From NCBI RefSeq assembly GCF_004358095.2, contig NZ_SMZJ02000001.1, positions 124,001-188,000 on the forward strand: DNA of 64,000 bases, read 5' to 3'. The notes under the pieces are model-generated. The model had not been told where the DNA came from. It saw only the letters and a program-made list of their open reading frames with translations, and searched no databases. Shown in pieces: positions 41,567 to 51,429 of the stretch. The position numbers and the translations under genes are program-made. Every line of letters starts with the position of its first letter. The stretch's first letter is position 1. Source of the stretch: Seonamhaeicola sediminis. Lineage in GTDB: Bacteria > Bacteroidota > Bacteroidia > Flavobacteriales > Flavobacteriaceae.

Positions 41567-42343
41567 CTATACCAATTTATTATTTAAGCTTATTAATTTA
41601 ATATTAGTCAACACTTTTTTGGTATACAACGGAAAATCAGCATTTAAAACCCAGCCAAAATACCCCGGTTCTTTTTCTAAAACCTCTGTTACTAACTTTC
41701 CCTTGTGCTTACCAAATGAAAAACATTCTTCTCCCTTTTTGTTATACACAATAAAACCAGCAAAGTCTGCAAACTTTTTCCGTGAACTAAATTCTGCCAA
41801 AAACTTAGTATTATTTTCTAATTCATCATATTTTGTAATTTGAGCTTTTAAAACCTCATAAGTCGCATTAGTATCAGCTTCAGCACTGTGGGCATCTTCT
41901 AAATTCTTATCGCAATAAAATTTATAAGCAGCACTCAATGTTCGTTGTTCCATTTTATGAAAGATGGTTTGAACATCAATAGCTTGACGGTTTTTCATAT
42001 CAAAATCTACCTCAGCTCGTAGCATTTCTTCTGCTAATAAAGGAATATCGAAACGATTGGAGTTAAATCCTCCCAAATCAGAATCTTTTATCATATTGTA
42101 AACCTCTTTTGCTAACTCTTTAAATATAGGCTTATCTGCCACATCATCATCTGAAATACCGTGTATAGCTGTAACTTCTTTAGGTATTGGTATTTCAGGA
42201 TTTACACGCCATGTTTTTCGTTCTTCATTTCCATTTGGAAAAACTTTTAAGACAGATATCTCTACGATTCTATCTGTTGTAATATTAACACCAGTGGTTT
42301 CTAGATCGAAAAAACAGATGGGTTTATTAAGATTGAGTTGCAT
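41567..42343 (-). CDS. DnaQ-like 3'-5' exonuclease with C-terminal FGKxK module
   Basis: 258 residues from ATG 42341-42343. The exonuclease domain has ExoI ICFFDLETTGVNITTDRIVE, ExoII GGFNSNRFDIPLLAEE and ExoIII DAHSAEADTNATYEV (DEDDh, with His of AHSAEAD). A C-terminal module, ECFSFGKHKGKLVTEVLEKE then PGYFGWVLNADFP, resembles the DUF3820 protein at 26356-26583. The enzyme probably degrades single-stranded DNA or RNA ends; a replication-proofreading role is not implied. The open frame extends 10 codons upstream without conservation. Confidence 0.9.
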   Translation of the reverse strand: MQLNLNKPICFFDLETTGVNITTDRIVEISVLKVFPNGNEERKTWRVNPEIPIPKEVTAIHGISDDDVADKPIFKELAKEVYNMIKDSDLGGFNSNRFDIPLLAEEMLRAEVDFDMKNRQAIDVQTIFHKMEQRTLSAAYKFYCDKNLEDAHSAEADTNATYEVLKAQITKYDELENNTKFLAEFSSRKKFADFAGFIVYNKKGEECFSFGKHKGKLVTEVLEKEPGYFGWVLNADFPLYTKKVLTNIKLISLNNKLV

Positions 42344-42380
42344 AAATTGCCTTTTTAAAGTAGATAACTGCAAAAATAGA

Positions 42381-42411
42381 AAAACCTAATCACTTATAAT
42401 GATTAGGCTTT
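42381..42411 (-). terminator. Intrinsic terminator after the E2 gene
   Basis: CCTAATCA (42385-42392) and TGATTAGG (42400-42407) form an 8-bp stem. On the minus strand it is followed by TTTTCTATTTTT. Confidence 0.8.
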
Positions 42412-42432
42412 AGTTTAACTATTTATAAATAT

Positions 42433-43746
42433 TTATATTTCTCTATTAACGTCCCAAGCCTCTAAATAATCTTTAACGGCCTTTACAAACATACCTCCCA
42501 TAGCACCATTAACAACGCGGTGATCATACGAGTGTGATAGAAACATTTTATAACGAATACCTATAAAGTCACCTTCACTTGTTTCTATCACAGCCGGCAC
42601 TTTTCTGATAGCTCCTAAAGCTAAAATACCCACTTGAGGTTGGTTGATTATTGGTGTACCCATAATACTGCCAAAAGATCCAACGTTAGTAACAGTGTAA
42701 GTACCTCCTTGAATATCATCTGGACTTAACTGATTGTTACGAGCTTTAATAGCCAAACTATTTACCTGTTTGGCTATTCCAACTAAATTAAGTTGATCGG
42801 CATTTTTAATTACAGGCACAATTAAATTGCCATCGGCCAGAGCCGTTGCCATACCAAGATTGATATTTTTCTTTTTTATAATAGAATCTCCCTGAACTGA
42901 AATATTTAGCATTGGGTAATCACGCAGTGCTTTTGCTACCACTTCCATGAAAATGGGAGTAAATGTTAATTTCTCACCTTCACGTTTCTCAAAATTGTCT
43001 TTGACTTTATTACGCCAATTCCATATTCTGGTGACATCAGCTTCAATAAAACTCTGAACATGAGCCGATGTTTGAAGCGATTCTATCATGTGATGTGCAA
43101 TGAGTTTACCCATACGCGTCATCTCAATGATTTCATCGTCTCCAGTTGAAATAATTGGCTGACTAACAACTTTGGAAGCCTTAATCTTATTCTGAACTGA
43201 AGCAGCTACCTCTTTTTCTGTATGTGGCTCTGAATTGCTACCTCTATTTTCAACGTAGCTTAAAATATCATTTTTAGTTACCCTTCCATCTTTTCCTGTA
43301 CCCGAAATAGCATCTAGTTCTTCTTGTAAAATCCCTTCTTGCTTTGCAATATTTTTAACTAATGGTGAATAAAAACGATTTCCGCTTGAAACCACTGGGG
43401 CAACACTTTCCTTGGCAATTGTTATGGCTTCTTCTATTTGCTCAACAACGCTTTCCTCTACCTCAGCCTGATTACTTTCTATATTAGTTTTTGGTTCATC
43501 ATCTCTTTCTGTTTCAATAATAGCAATAACTTGTCCTACTTGAACTACATCATCAACATCAAAGAACCTTTCAACTAAAACACCCTCTACTTCACTTGGT
43601 ACCTCGCTATCTACTTTATCGGTAGCAATTTCAACCACAGGCTCATCCATTTCAATGGTTTCACCAACTTCTTTTAACCAAGATGTAATTGTTGCCTCAG
43701 CAACACTTTCGCCCATTTTTGGTAGCTTGAGTTCAAATTTTGCCAT
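42433..43746 (-). CDS. 2-oxo acid dehydrogenase E2 (dihydrolipoamide acyltransferase)
   Basis: 437 residues. A single lipoyl domain (EIATDKVDSEVPSEVEG, lipoyl-lysine in TDK), a peripheral subunit-binding domain (FYSPLVKNIAKQEG...GKDGRVTKNDILSYV) and a C-terminal catalytic domain. It transfers the acyl group from lipoamide to CoA. The catalytic motif reads DHRVVNGAMGG: the usual HxxxDG aspartate is Asn. No E1 or E3 gene is adjacent, so whether it belongs to the branched-chain, pyruvate or 2-oxoglutarate complex is open. A -7-like TAATTTTG lies at 43784-43791. Confidence 0.9.
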   Translation of the reverse strand: MAKFELKLPKMGESVAEATITSWLKEVGETIEMDEPVVEIATDKVDSEVPSEVEGVLVERFFDVDDVVQVGQVIAIIETERDDEPKTNIESNQAEVEESVVEQIEEAITIAKESVAPVVSSGNRFYSPLVKNIAKQEGILQEELDAISGTGKDGRVTKNDILSYVENRGSNSEPHTEKEVAASVQNKIKASKVVSQPIISTGDDEIIEMTRMGKLIAHHMIESLQTSAHVQSFIEADVTRIWNWRNKVKDNFEKREGEKLTFTPIFMEVVAKALRDYPMLNISVQGDSIIKKKNINLGMATALADGNLIVPVIKNADQLNLVGIAKQVNSLAIKARNNQLSPDDIQGGTYTVTNVGSFGSIMGTPIINQPQVGILALGAIRKVPAVIETSEGDFIGIRYKMFLSHSYDHRVVNGAMGGMFVKAVKDYLEAWDVNREI

Positions 43747-43783
43747 ATTAATAACGTAAAAGTTCTTTTCTAGTTTGCGCTTG

Positions 43784-43791
43784 CAAAATTA
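43784..43791 (-). promoter_or_regulatory. Candidate -7 promoter element of the E2 gene
   Basis: Minus strand TAATTTTG, 37 bases before the ATG; no TTG at the proper spacing. Confidence 0.4.
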
Positions 43792-43854
43792 ACTAAAATA
43801 CAGTGATTTATTTAAATTATTGACAATAAATAAATCATAAATCAAAATTTCTTA

Positions 43855-44928
43855 TCAATCCTTGTAAACCTTAAAAAGCTTCTTAAGGTTTTTATTTTGA
43901 TTAAACAACTCGTTGACTAAAATCAACGAGTGATTTGCCATTTTTTTTCTTTGTGATTCATTTTCAATTAACTGCTTTATAGAGTTAATAAAATCTTCTT
44001 GTGAATCACAAAGAAACCCATTTTTCCAGTTTGATACTGCATCTTTATTTCCAACAATATTTGTGGCAACAATCGGTTTTCTTAATGCCATGGCCTCAAT
44101 TATTGTAAAAGGAAGCCCTTCCCATAAAGAAGTTTGAATATATATATCAAACCTACCTAACTCTGTTAGAGTTTGTTCTCTATTTAGCCAACCAGTAATT
44201 TTAATATTTTCAGAGATTAATCTACTTTTCAGTTTACCATCACCAACCCATACAAAATCAACTTCTTTATATTTTTCGGCTATGGCATTAAACAAAAAAG
44301 GGTTTTTTTGCGGACTTAATCTACCTATTGTTCCTATGACCATTCTATCAGATTTTTTTTTAGATTGATGTTTTGAAACCTCTTCAACATTAACCGCATT
44401 TCTTATCAATGTTGCTTTCCCCATACGTTTAGCATAATCATATTCTGTATCCCCACAGGCTATAGTTGTAGCCCCCATAAAATAGGATAAAAATAATTCT
44501 GAAAATTTAAATATAGATTGCTTGAACTTTGATATATCTTTTCTCAAAAACGAATATCCGTTGGGGGTATAGAAAGACTTAGCTCTTCCATACTTCTTTG
44601 CCACAATTCTTCCAATAGCACCTCCTTTAGAGGAATGACTGTGAATAACATCAGGTAAAATTTCTTTAACGATCTTAGAAACCTTTAAAACAACGTTAAA
44701 ATCTTTTAACAAAGAAATTTCACGTTCCATATCCACCTTAATAAGAGTTGTGCTTTTAGAGAAATCTTCCGGAAACTTATTAAAATCTGTTCCTTGTCTT
44801 TTCCCACTAAAAATCACGAAGTTTTGTACATCATAGTTTTCTTCTGTAAATCTGCAGATTTCCTTAATATACAAATAAACCCCGCCTGCAAAAGCTTCAG
44901 AGATATGAACTACTTTTAAACGCTTCAT
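43855..44928 (-). CDS. Family 4 glycosyltransferase
   Basis: 357 residues from ATG 44926-44928 (MKRLKVVHISEAFAGGVYLY). GT-B fold: the glycine-rich loop AFAGGVYLYIKE, the central IGTIGRLSPQKNPFLF, and the EX7E motif in LWEGLPFTIIEAMALRKPIV. Transfers a sugar with retention during surface-glycan assembly. It is paired with a family 2 enzyme upstream on the same strand, outside the main polysaccharide locus. Donor and acceptor unknown. The open frame extends six codons upstream. Confidence 0.92.
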   Translation of the reverse strand: MKRLKVVHISEAFAGGVYLYIKEICRFTEENYDVQNFVIFSGKRQGTDFNKFPEDFSKSTTLIKVDMEREISLLKDFNVVLKVSKIVKEILPDVIHSHSSKGGAIGRIVAKKYGRAKSFYTPNGYSFLRKDISKFKQSIFKFSELFLSYFMGATTIACGDTEYDYAKRMGKATLIRNAVNVEEVSKHQSKKKSDRMVIGTIGRLSPQKNPFLFNAIAEKYKEVDFVWVGDGKLKSRLISENIKITGWLNREQTLTELGRFDIYIQTSLWEGLPFTIIEAMALRKPIVATNIVGNKDAVSNWKNGFLCDSQEDFINSIKQLIENESQRKKMANHSLILVNELFNQNKNLKKLFKVYKD

Positions 44929-45023
44929 TAGATATTTATACAACAAGTTTATTTAAGTCATCTAAAATAGTAAAGATCATACAAGATTTCATTTTAGAAC
45001 CCACCAACTTTGTTTCAAATTAT

Positions 45024-45824
45024 TTAAATAAATTTTTTTTTAAAAAAAAGCAATAATTTAAACGGTAAAACAAAAGTTATAAATGCCCTAACCAATCCAA
45101 TGGTTGTAAACAAGCCAAACTTATATTCATTCATCAACAGTTTAATTCTGCTTTTTGTTTGCTCTCCTCTTCTCTTAATAGAAATACCCTCAGGGTTGTA
45201 CTCGTATTCAACAAGGGTTTTCTCAACTACAGTTGCTTTAAACTTTTTTATTATTTTAAAAAAGAAAGCATAATCTTCTAATGCCGGATAGTTCGTTGGG
45301 TAAAAACCAACTGCTTTAACCACATCAGTTCTAAACATTACGGAAGAATGTATAAACGGATTATAACTATGCATAGATCTCTTCAACTCCTTATAACCAG
45401 AAGGAGGTTTAAAAAAAAACAACTTATTTCTATTTATATCCACAAACTTCACCCAGCTCCCCACAAGACCTAGTTCTTTATCTATATTAAAAGTTCTAAT
45501 CTGATTTTCAAACCTACTTCCAACACAAATATCTCCTGCATCCAACCTAGCAATAAATTCATATGTGTTACACTCTAAAATATGCTTAAGCCCTCTATTT
45601 AAAGTCTCTGTAATCCCCAAATTTTTACTATTTCTTTTTAAACGAATATCATAAAACTCTCTAAACTCACTAATGATTCGTTCAACATAGGAAAAATCAT
45701 TGCTGCCATCATCATAAACGAAAAGAGTAAAAGGTTGTATTTCACTTTGAAGCGATTTTAATGATATTCTTAAACCACTACAATTATTATAATGAGGCAA
45801 TAAAACGGCAATACTATTTTTCAC
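45024..45824 (-). CDS. Family 2 glycosyltransferase
   Basis: 266 residues. IAVLLPHYNNCSGLRISLKS and LFVYDDGSNDFS form the nucleotide-binding part, and FIARLDAGDICVGSRF the metal/acceptor part. NPFIHSSVMFRTDVVKAVGF follows, as in many polysaccharide GT2 enzymes. The C-terminus has a hydrophobic, membrane-associating end (FVLPFKLLLFFKKKF). The start is GTG at 45822-45824; no ATG is available at the conserved N-terminus. Lies 95 bases upstream of the GT4 gene and 34 bases after recR. Confidence 0.88.
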   Translation of the reverse strand: MKNSIAVLLPHYNNCSGLRISLKSLQSEIQPFTLFVYDDGSNDFSYVERIISEFREFYDIRLKRNSKNLGITETLNRGLKHILECNTYEFIARLDAGDICVGSRFENQIRTFNIDKELGLVGSWVKFVDINRNKLFFFKPPSGYKELKRSMHSYNPFIHSSVMFRTDVVKAVGFYPTNYPALEDYAFFFKIIKKFKATVVEKTLVEYEYNPEGISIKRRGEQTKSRIKLLMNEYKFGLFTTIGLVRAFITFVLPFKLLLFFKKKFI

Positions 45825-45858
45825 ACCACTTATAAGTTTAACGGATTATATAGTAAGA

Positions 45859-46476
45859 CTATAATTTTAAAGAGGCTTCAAACGGAATTCTATTAATAAT
45901 ACTTCTTCCTAAGGTAATTTCATCAGCATATTCAAGTTCATCTCCAACCGAAATCCCTCTGGCAATGGTTGATGTTACAACGTTGTAACTCTGAATTTGT
46001 TTAAATATATAAAAATTAGTGGTATCACCCTCCATTGTTGAACTTAAAGCAAAAATGAGTTCTTTTACCTTTCCTTCTTTTACCTTTTTGACCAGAGAAT
46101 CAATATTTAAATCATGAGGACCAATACCATCCATAGGAGAAATTTTCCCTCCTAAAACATGATACAAACCTTTAAATGAGCTGGTATTTTCTATAGCCAT
46201 AACATCACGAATGTCCTCAACTACACAAACAATTTCTGTATTTCTACTATGGCTTGCACAAATTTCACAAAACTCATTATCACTAATATTGTGGCAAGAT
46301 TTACAAAACTTTACCTCATTGCGCATGTTTTGTAAAGCATTTGACAATGCCATGGTTTGCCCTTTTGGTTGGCGTAACAAATGCAATACCAAACGCAATG
46401 CGGTACGCTTTCCAATACCTGGTAATTGTGACATTTCATTTACAGCTTGCTCCAGCAATTTAGAAGAAAATTCCAT
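45859..46476 (-). CDS. recR: Recombination mediator protein RecR
   Basis: 205 residues. Acts with RecO/RecF to load RecA at gaps. HhH region [20 protein letters not shown], four-cysteine zinc finger [16 protein letters not shown], Toprim domain [16 protein letters not shown] and C-terminal [16 protein letters not shown] are all in place. First gene of the short minus-strand run recR-GT2-GT4. Confidence 0.97.
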   Translation of the reverse strand: MEFSSKLLEQAVNEMSQLPGIGKRTALRLVLHLLRQPKGQTMALSNALQNMRNEVKFCKSCHNISDNEFCEICASHSRNTEIVCVVEDIRDVMAIENTSSFKGLYHVLGGKISPMDGIGPHDLNIDSLVKKVKEGKVKELIFALSSTMEGDTTNFYIFKQIQSYNVVTSTIARGISVGDELEYADEITLGRSIINRIPFEASLKL

Positions 46477-46601
46477 TGCTGCGAATTTACAATATAATAT
46501 TAATTAGTTTACATCTGTTTTTATCTTCTTTTAATTGAATTCACTTTCGTACCAGTAACTATCATTATTAATTTGTATTTTGAAAACCAAATAAATCCTT
46601 T

Positions 46602-48059
46602 ATGAGCGCCACTCAAATTCTCCTTCTTATAGCTGTCTATTTCATTGTATTATTGGTAATTTCTTATTTTACTGGGAAGAATGATAATAACGATGATTTC
46701 TTCAAAGCTGGAAAGCAATCACCTTGGTATATTGTAGCTTTCGGGATGGTGGGAGCATCACTATCAGGAGTCACCTTTATCTCTGTTCCTGGCTGGATTG
46801 AAGGGTCTCAATTCAGTTATTTTCAAGTAGTTTTAGGTTATATGTTTGGTTACATAATTGTGGCCTACGTTTTGCTACCTATTTATTACACATTGAACGT
46901 CACATCCATTTACGAGTATTTACTAGAACGTTTTGGTATTGTTAGCCACAAAACAGGTGCTTTTTTCTTTTTTATATCAAGAGTATTAGGTGCTGCTTTT
47001 AGACTGTATTTAGTAGCTATTGTACTACAACAGTTTGTGTTTGATGCTTGGAATATTCCGTTTGAAATTACCGTGGTTATCTCTATTTTACTTATATGGA
47101 TTTACACCAATAAGGGAGGCATCAAAACCATTGTTTGGACAGACACCCTACAGACACTATTCATGATTTTGGCTGTAATTCTATCAATATACTTTATTAA
47201 CAAAAGTTTAGACTGGAACTTTGGAGAATTTCTTGCTTCCAGCGAATTGAAAAGTTACAGCAAAGTGTTTATAACCGATAGCTTTTTAGAACGAAATCAT
47301 TTCATAAAATCTTTTTTAGGAGGTATGTTCATTACCATTTGCATGACTGGTTTAGATCAAGATATGATGCAAAAAAACTTAACTTGTAAATCGTTGAAAG
47401 ATGCACAAAAAAATATGATATCATTTAGTATTGTATTGGTTGTTGTTACGTTTTTATTCATGCTATTAGGAGCTTTACTTTATATATACGCCAATAAACA
47501 TAATATCACCATCCCATTGATGGATGGAAAACCAAAGACCGATTTATTATTCCCTGAAATCGCACTAAATAGTGGTTTAGGAATCACACTTGCCATTACC
47601 TTTATGCTTGGCTTAATAGCTGCTGCTTATAGTAGTGCAGATAGTGCCTTAACCTCACTAACAACCTCTTTTTGCGTAGATTTTTTAAATATTAACAAAA
47701 AACCAAAAAACCTACAAAAACACATTAGAAAAAAAACCCATGTAGGTATGAGTGTTTTGTTGGTTATTGTAATTATTATCTTTAAATATGTGCTTAACAG
47801 TAATGTTATTGATAGTTTATTAACTGTTGCTGGTTACACCTATGGTCCTTTACTTGGCTTATTTGCTTTCGGAATTTTTACAAAGTACCAAGTTAAGGAT
47901 AGATATGTTTGGATAGTGGCTTTGTGCTCTGTAGTCCTAATTACTATTATTGGTTCTATCCCGTCAGAACAATTAGGAGGTTATGTTTTGGGCTATGAAC
48001 TACTCCCTATTAATGGTTTATTAACTTTTGTGGGTTTAATACTGATTCGTAGAAAGTAA
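46602..48059 (+). CDS. Sodium:solute symporter family protein
   Basis: 485 residues with about 12-13 membrane helices. [18 protein letters not shown] near residue 50 is the SSS entry motif, and [20 protein letters not shown] near residue 345 the second signature. Couples Na+ entry to uptake of a small solute (sugar, amino acid or similar), not identifiable here. Its last 24 bases overlap the 3' end of the convergent CoA-binding gene, so the two mRNAs share a complementary tail. Confidence 0.93.
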   Translation: MSATQILLLIAVYFIVLLVISYFTGKNDNNDDFFKAGKQSPWYIVAFGMVGASLSGVTFISVPGWIEGSQFSYFQVVLGYMFGYIIVAYVLLPIYYTLNVTSIYEYLLERFGIVSHKTGAFFFFISRVLGAAFRLYLVAIVLQQFVFDAWNIPFEITVVISILLIWIYTNKGGIKTIVWTDTLQTLFMILAVILSIYFINKSLDWNFGEFLASSELKSYSKVFITDSFLERNHFIKSFLGGMFITICMTGLDQDMMQKNLTCKSLKDAQKNMISFSIVLVVVTFLFMLLGALLYIYANKHNITIPLMDGKPKTDLLFPEIALNSGLGITLAITFMLGLIAAAYSSADSALTSLTTSFCVDFLNINKKPKNLQKHIRKKTHVGMSVLLVIVIIIFKYVLNSNVIDSLLTVAGYTYGPLLGLFAFGIFTKYQVKDRYVWIVALCSVVLITIIGSIPSEQLGGYVLGYELLPINGLLTFVGLILIRRK

Positions 48060-48398
48060 CACCAATGTACAAGCTTCTTCAAAATAAATATTGTTTTTTT
48101 CTAATATTTTGAATAGCTCGGGGTTTTCAGTTCCCGGATTAAAAATAACTCGCTTGGGTTTTAAAGACACTATATAATCATAATACTGTCTTTGTCTGTT
48201 AGGGTTTAGATACAGCGTAACGGTATCTATATCATCATAATCTAATAGTTCTGTATCAACCTTAACCCCAGAAATAGTTCCACTTTTTAATCCAAAAGCC
48301 ACAGTATCAATATTATTGGCCACAAGCCTTTGTATAGCATAGTTTGAGTACCTATTAGCCTTTAGAGAAGCCCCTAGTACAAGTGTTTTTTTATTCAT
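48036..48398 (-). CDS. CoA-binding domain protein
   Basis: 120 residues, Rossmann fold: [40 protein letters not shown], and the family's [20 protein letters not shown]. It resembles the CoA-binding domain of succinyl-CoA synthetase as a stand-alone protein (YccU-like). Ligand and role unproven. Convergent with, and overlapping by 24 bases, the symporter gene. Confidence 0.9.
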   Translation of the reverse strand: MNKKTLVLGASLKANRYSNYAIQRLVANNIDTVAFGLKSGTISGVKVDTELLDYDDIDTVTLYLNPNRQRQYYDYIVSLKPKRVIFNPGTENPELFKILEKNNIYFEEACTLVLLSTNQY

Positions 48399-48506
48399 TT
48401 GTTAAAATGGTGTTAAGTTTTAAAAATTCGGTAACATAAACTTTCATATAGCGTCTTAATTATAACAATAATTAGTTCATCAATCAAAAAAACAATCTAA
48501 TCAACA

Positions 48507-50981
48507 ATGAAAAATTTCTTTTTCATGTGCTTTTTCCTTTTGTCAATTTTTGTAAATGCACATACTAACCCAGAAAAAAACATTGATAAAAACGGTACCA
48601 TTTACGGAACAGTTTTAGACGCAAAACTAAATCAACCCTTACCCTATGTTAATGTTGTTATTAAAAATAATCAAAATGACATTTTAACTGGAGCTATCAC
48701 GCTAGATGACGGATCCTTTAAAATAAGCAAGGTTGCAGAAGGAGACATCGTAGTTAACATTCAATACATTGGGTACAAAACTTACACCAAAATTATCAAT
48801 ATAAGTAAAGATAATTACAGAATTAATCTTGGTAATATTTACCTAAAAGAAGAAACCGAAAGCTTAGACGCTGTTACCGTTATAGCTGAAGTATCTACTA
48901 TTCAACAGAAAGTAGATAGAAAAGTTATCACCGTAGGTAAGGATTTAACAACAGCAGGAGCTACGGCCAGCGACATTATGAACAACATACCCTCCATAAG
49001 TGTGGATCAACAATCTGGTAATATTAGTTTACGAGGCAATGAAAATGTACGGGTTATGGTAGATGGTAAATTGAGTAATGTTCCAGTTGCACAATTATTA
49101 AGACAAATTCCCTCTACTTCAATAAAATCAATTGAACTTATTACCAATCCTTCAGCAAAATATAACCCCGAGGGTATGAGTGGTATCATAAACATTAAAT
49201 TACATAAAAACACACAATTAGGTTTCAATGGAAACCTAAATATAGGTTTAACAAAAGAGATATTTGCTAAATTCAACAGCTCTATTGATATGAATTATCG
49301 AAACGGTAAATTCAATTTTTTCGGTAATTATGGAAATAATATTGGAAAATACGACAATTTTGGTGGTATAGACAGACTGGACGACAACTCGCGTCAAGAC
49401 TTTAAATTTGGAAATAACAATAAATCCCATTTATACAAATTTGGTGTTGATTATTATATAAACGACAAAAACACCATTTCAGTTTTTACCAATCAAAATA
49501 CTTTTGAAGGAGAAGGTTTTGGTAACACTTTTCTAACGTATCCCAACTTATCCCAAAGACAATTATTTAATAACAATAGTGAAAACACTTCAAGTCAATA
49601 TAATTTAGTTTACAAACATGAATTTACAGATGAAGATGAAACCCTTGATGTGGAGATAGATTATAATGATTTTGTAAATAACGAAGACGCCCGTTTTAAT
49701 TTTATCAATTTTGATTTCCCTCCAAACTATCTAGATTTTGTAGCTACAGAACGAGATCAAACCACTATTAACATAGATTATGTAAAACCATTAGGTGACG
49801 AATCAAAATTTGAATTAGGTTTGGAAGCTCGCCTGTTCAGTACAGATGTAAATTATACTTCAACTGGACTAAGTTTCTCTGAACAAGGCTCTATCATTCC
49901 CTCACCTAGCACTGATTTTGAATATAATAGAGATATTTACTCTGCTTATGCTACATATAGCAAAAAGTTCAACAAATGGAGTTACCAAGTTGGAGCCAGA
50001 GTAGAATCGGTAACTGAAGATGCTCAAGCTCTGAGAATGTTCTCTAGTGGCAGTAATGAAATCATCCCTTTTGAAAACAACTATTTTCAAATATACCCAT
50101 CAGTTTTTTTTAGCTTTGAGGCTTCTGAAAAAAGCACCTATCAAATTAGTGCTAGCCGCAGAGTAGATAGACCAGGGTTGCAGCAGGTAAATCCTATCAG
50201 AGAGTGGAGTACACCTAGGGTTTCTTCATTTGGAAATACGAGTCTCCAACCTCAATTTACTAACTCTATTGAAGCGAATTATACACGAAATTTAAAAGGT
50301 GGTAGTATTACTGGGGGTGTATTTTTTAGAATTATTGAGGACAACATTAATAGATTTGTTCGTATAGACAGAACTGATGTAACTTCAGGTAACGTAATTC
50401 TTTCTTATGATAATTTTGACAACACCTCTGCCTATGGGGTTGAATTATCCTCTAACTACCGCCCAACAAAATGGTGGAGCATTAACGGAAGTTTCGACTT
50501 ATATTCTCAGGAACAGACAGGTATTACTGAGTTTATTGACAATCCTAATATCCAAGATGCTACTGTAGATGATATTAAAACAAGTAAAACGATTGTGGAT
50601 AATGTCATATGGAATTTAAGGGTGTTCAACAATTTTAATGCTTCCAAAAAATTGAGTTTTTCACTTTTTGCCATGTACCGAGGCGAGGAAAAGGGTATTC
50701 AGTTTACTAGAAAACCTATGGTAATGCTGAATACAGGTATGAGATATAGCTTTTTAGAAAACAATAGAGCTACTTTTAGTTTCAATTATAGCGATATTTT
50801 TAATAGCATGAAATTTGAATTTGAAGGCGTATCACCGTTTCCTAGCCAAGGCGAGTTTAACTGGGAAAGTAACACTTGGAACATTGCCCTCTCTTATAGG
50901 TTTGGAGGCAGCAAATATAGGGCTCTAAAAAGAAAGCAACGCGATAACAATACCAAATCTGGTAGCGGAGGTTTTCTTTAA
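48507..50981 (+). CDS. Outer-membrane beta-barrel protein, TonB-receptor-like
   Basis: 824 residues. Signal peptide (FFFMCFFLLSIFVNAH), CarboxypepD_reg domain at ~30-110 (IYGTVLDAKLNQPLPYVNVV), TonB plug at ~130-220 (TASDIMNNIPSISVDQQSGN, NVRVMVDGKLS) and a long barrel of the OMP_b-brl_3 type ending WNIALSYRFGG. About 20 polar residues follow the last strand. It may import an unidentified ligand. No SusD partner or energising gene is adjacent, so a polysaccharide-utilisation role is unlikely. Terminator at 51043-51075. Confidence 0.92.
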   Translation: MKNFFFMCFFLLSIFVNAHTNPEKNIDKNGTIYGTVLDAKLNQPLPYVNVVIKNNQNDILTGAITLDDGSFKISKVAEGDIVVNIQYIGYKTYTKIINISKDNYRINLGNIYLKEETESLDAVTVIAEVSTIQQKVDRKVITVGKDLTTAGATASDIMNNIPSISVDQQSGNISLRGNENVRVMVDGKLSNVPVAQLLRQIPSTSIKSIELITNPSAKYNPEGMSGIINIKLHKNTQLGFNGNLNIGLTKEIFAKFNSSIDMNYRNGKFNFFGNYGNNIGKYDNFGGIDRLDDNSRQDFKFGNNNKSHLYKFGVDYYINDKNTISVFTNQNTFEGEGFGNTFLTYPNLSQRQLFNNNSENTSSQYNLVYKHEFTDEDETLDVEIDYNDFVNNEDARFNFINFDFPPNYLDFVATERDQTTINIDYVKPLGDESKFELGLEARLFSTDVNYTSTGLSFSEQGSIIPSPSTDFEYNRDIYSAYATYSKKFNKWSYQVGARVESVTEDAQALRMFSSGSNEIIPFENNYFQIYPSVFFSFEASEKSTYQISASRRVDRPGLQQVNPIREWSTPRVSSFGNTSLQPQFTNSIEANYTRNLKGGSITGGVFFRIIEDNINRFVRIDRTDVTSGNVILSYDNFDNTSAYGVELSSNYRPTKWWSINGSFDLYSQEQTGITEFIDNPNIQDATVDDIKTSKTIVDNVIWNLRVFNNFNASKKLSFSLFAMYRGEEKGIQFTRKPMVMLNTGMRYSFLENNRATFSFNYSDIFNSMKFEFEGVSPFPSQGEFNWESNTWNIALSYRFGGSKYRALKRKQRDNNTKSGSGGFL

Positions 50982-51042
50982 AATTAATTTGATAACCTGT
51001 ATAATTTTTGATGGTTAGTGTTAAGTGAGGTTATGAAATAGA

Positions 51043-51075
51043 AGACCCCAGAGTTTAGCAGTTCTGGGGTTTTGT
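51043..51075 (+). terminator. Intrinsic terminator of the outer-membrane protein gene
   Basis: ACCCCAGA pairs with TCTGGGGT around GTTTAGCAGT, followed by a T-rich tract. Confidence 0.85.
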
Positions 51076-51227
51076 TTTAAAAAAACAAAAAACTAATCTT
51101 AATATAATAAACCTAATAATTTTTCGTTACTCATAATATACAATCTAGCCAAAACGAAGAATAATTATTTAGAGTTAGTCATCTTACATATTAAATTTCG
51201 TAATCAGATTAGTATATTTTTAAAATA

Positions 51228-51257
51228 AAACTCGAAGCCAAAAAGCTTCGAGTTTTC
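51228..51257. terminator. Isolated bidirectional hairpin in a gene-free gap
   Basis: ACTCGAAGC and GCTTCGAGT form a perfect 9-bp stem around CAAAAA, with A/T runs on both sides. It is not next to any recognised gene end. The 448-base gap 50982-51429 holds three hairpins and no gene. Confidence 0.7.
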
Positions 51258-51373
51258 TCTATAAAGTGTTAAAAAACGTTAAATTATATAATGCGTGCAA
51301 TAAAGTAACGTTTTGTACGTCTAATAGGTAAGATTCTTCACATTAGTGTTAGTTGGAGTTGATTAATAGCTGA

Positions 51374-51405
51374 AAAAACCCAAAACTTAAAGTTTTGGGT
51401 TTTTA
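51374..51405. terminator. Intrinsic terminator of fabH
   Basis: AAAACCCAAAACTT and AAGTTTTGGGTTTT pair around AA. Located just beyond the fabH stop on the minus strand. Confidence 0.88.
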
Positions 51406-51429
51406 CTTTTAAATCTTATTTAATAATTT

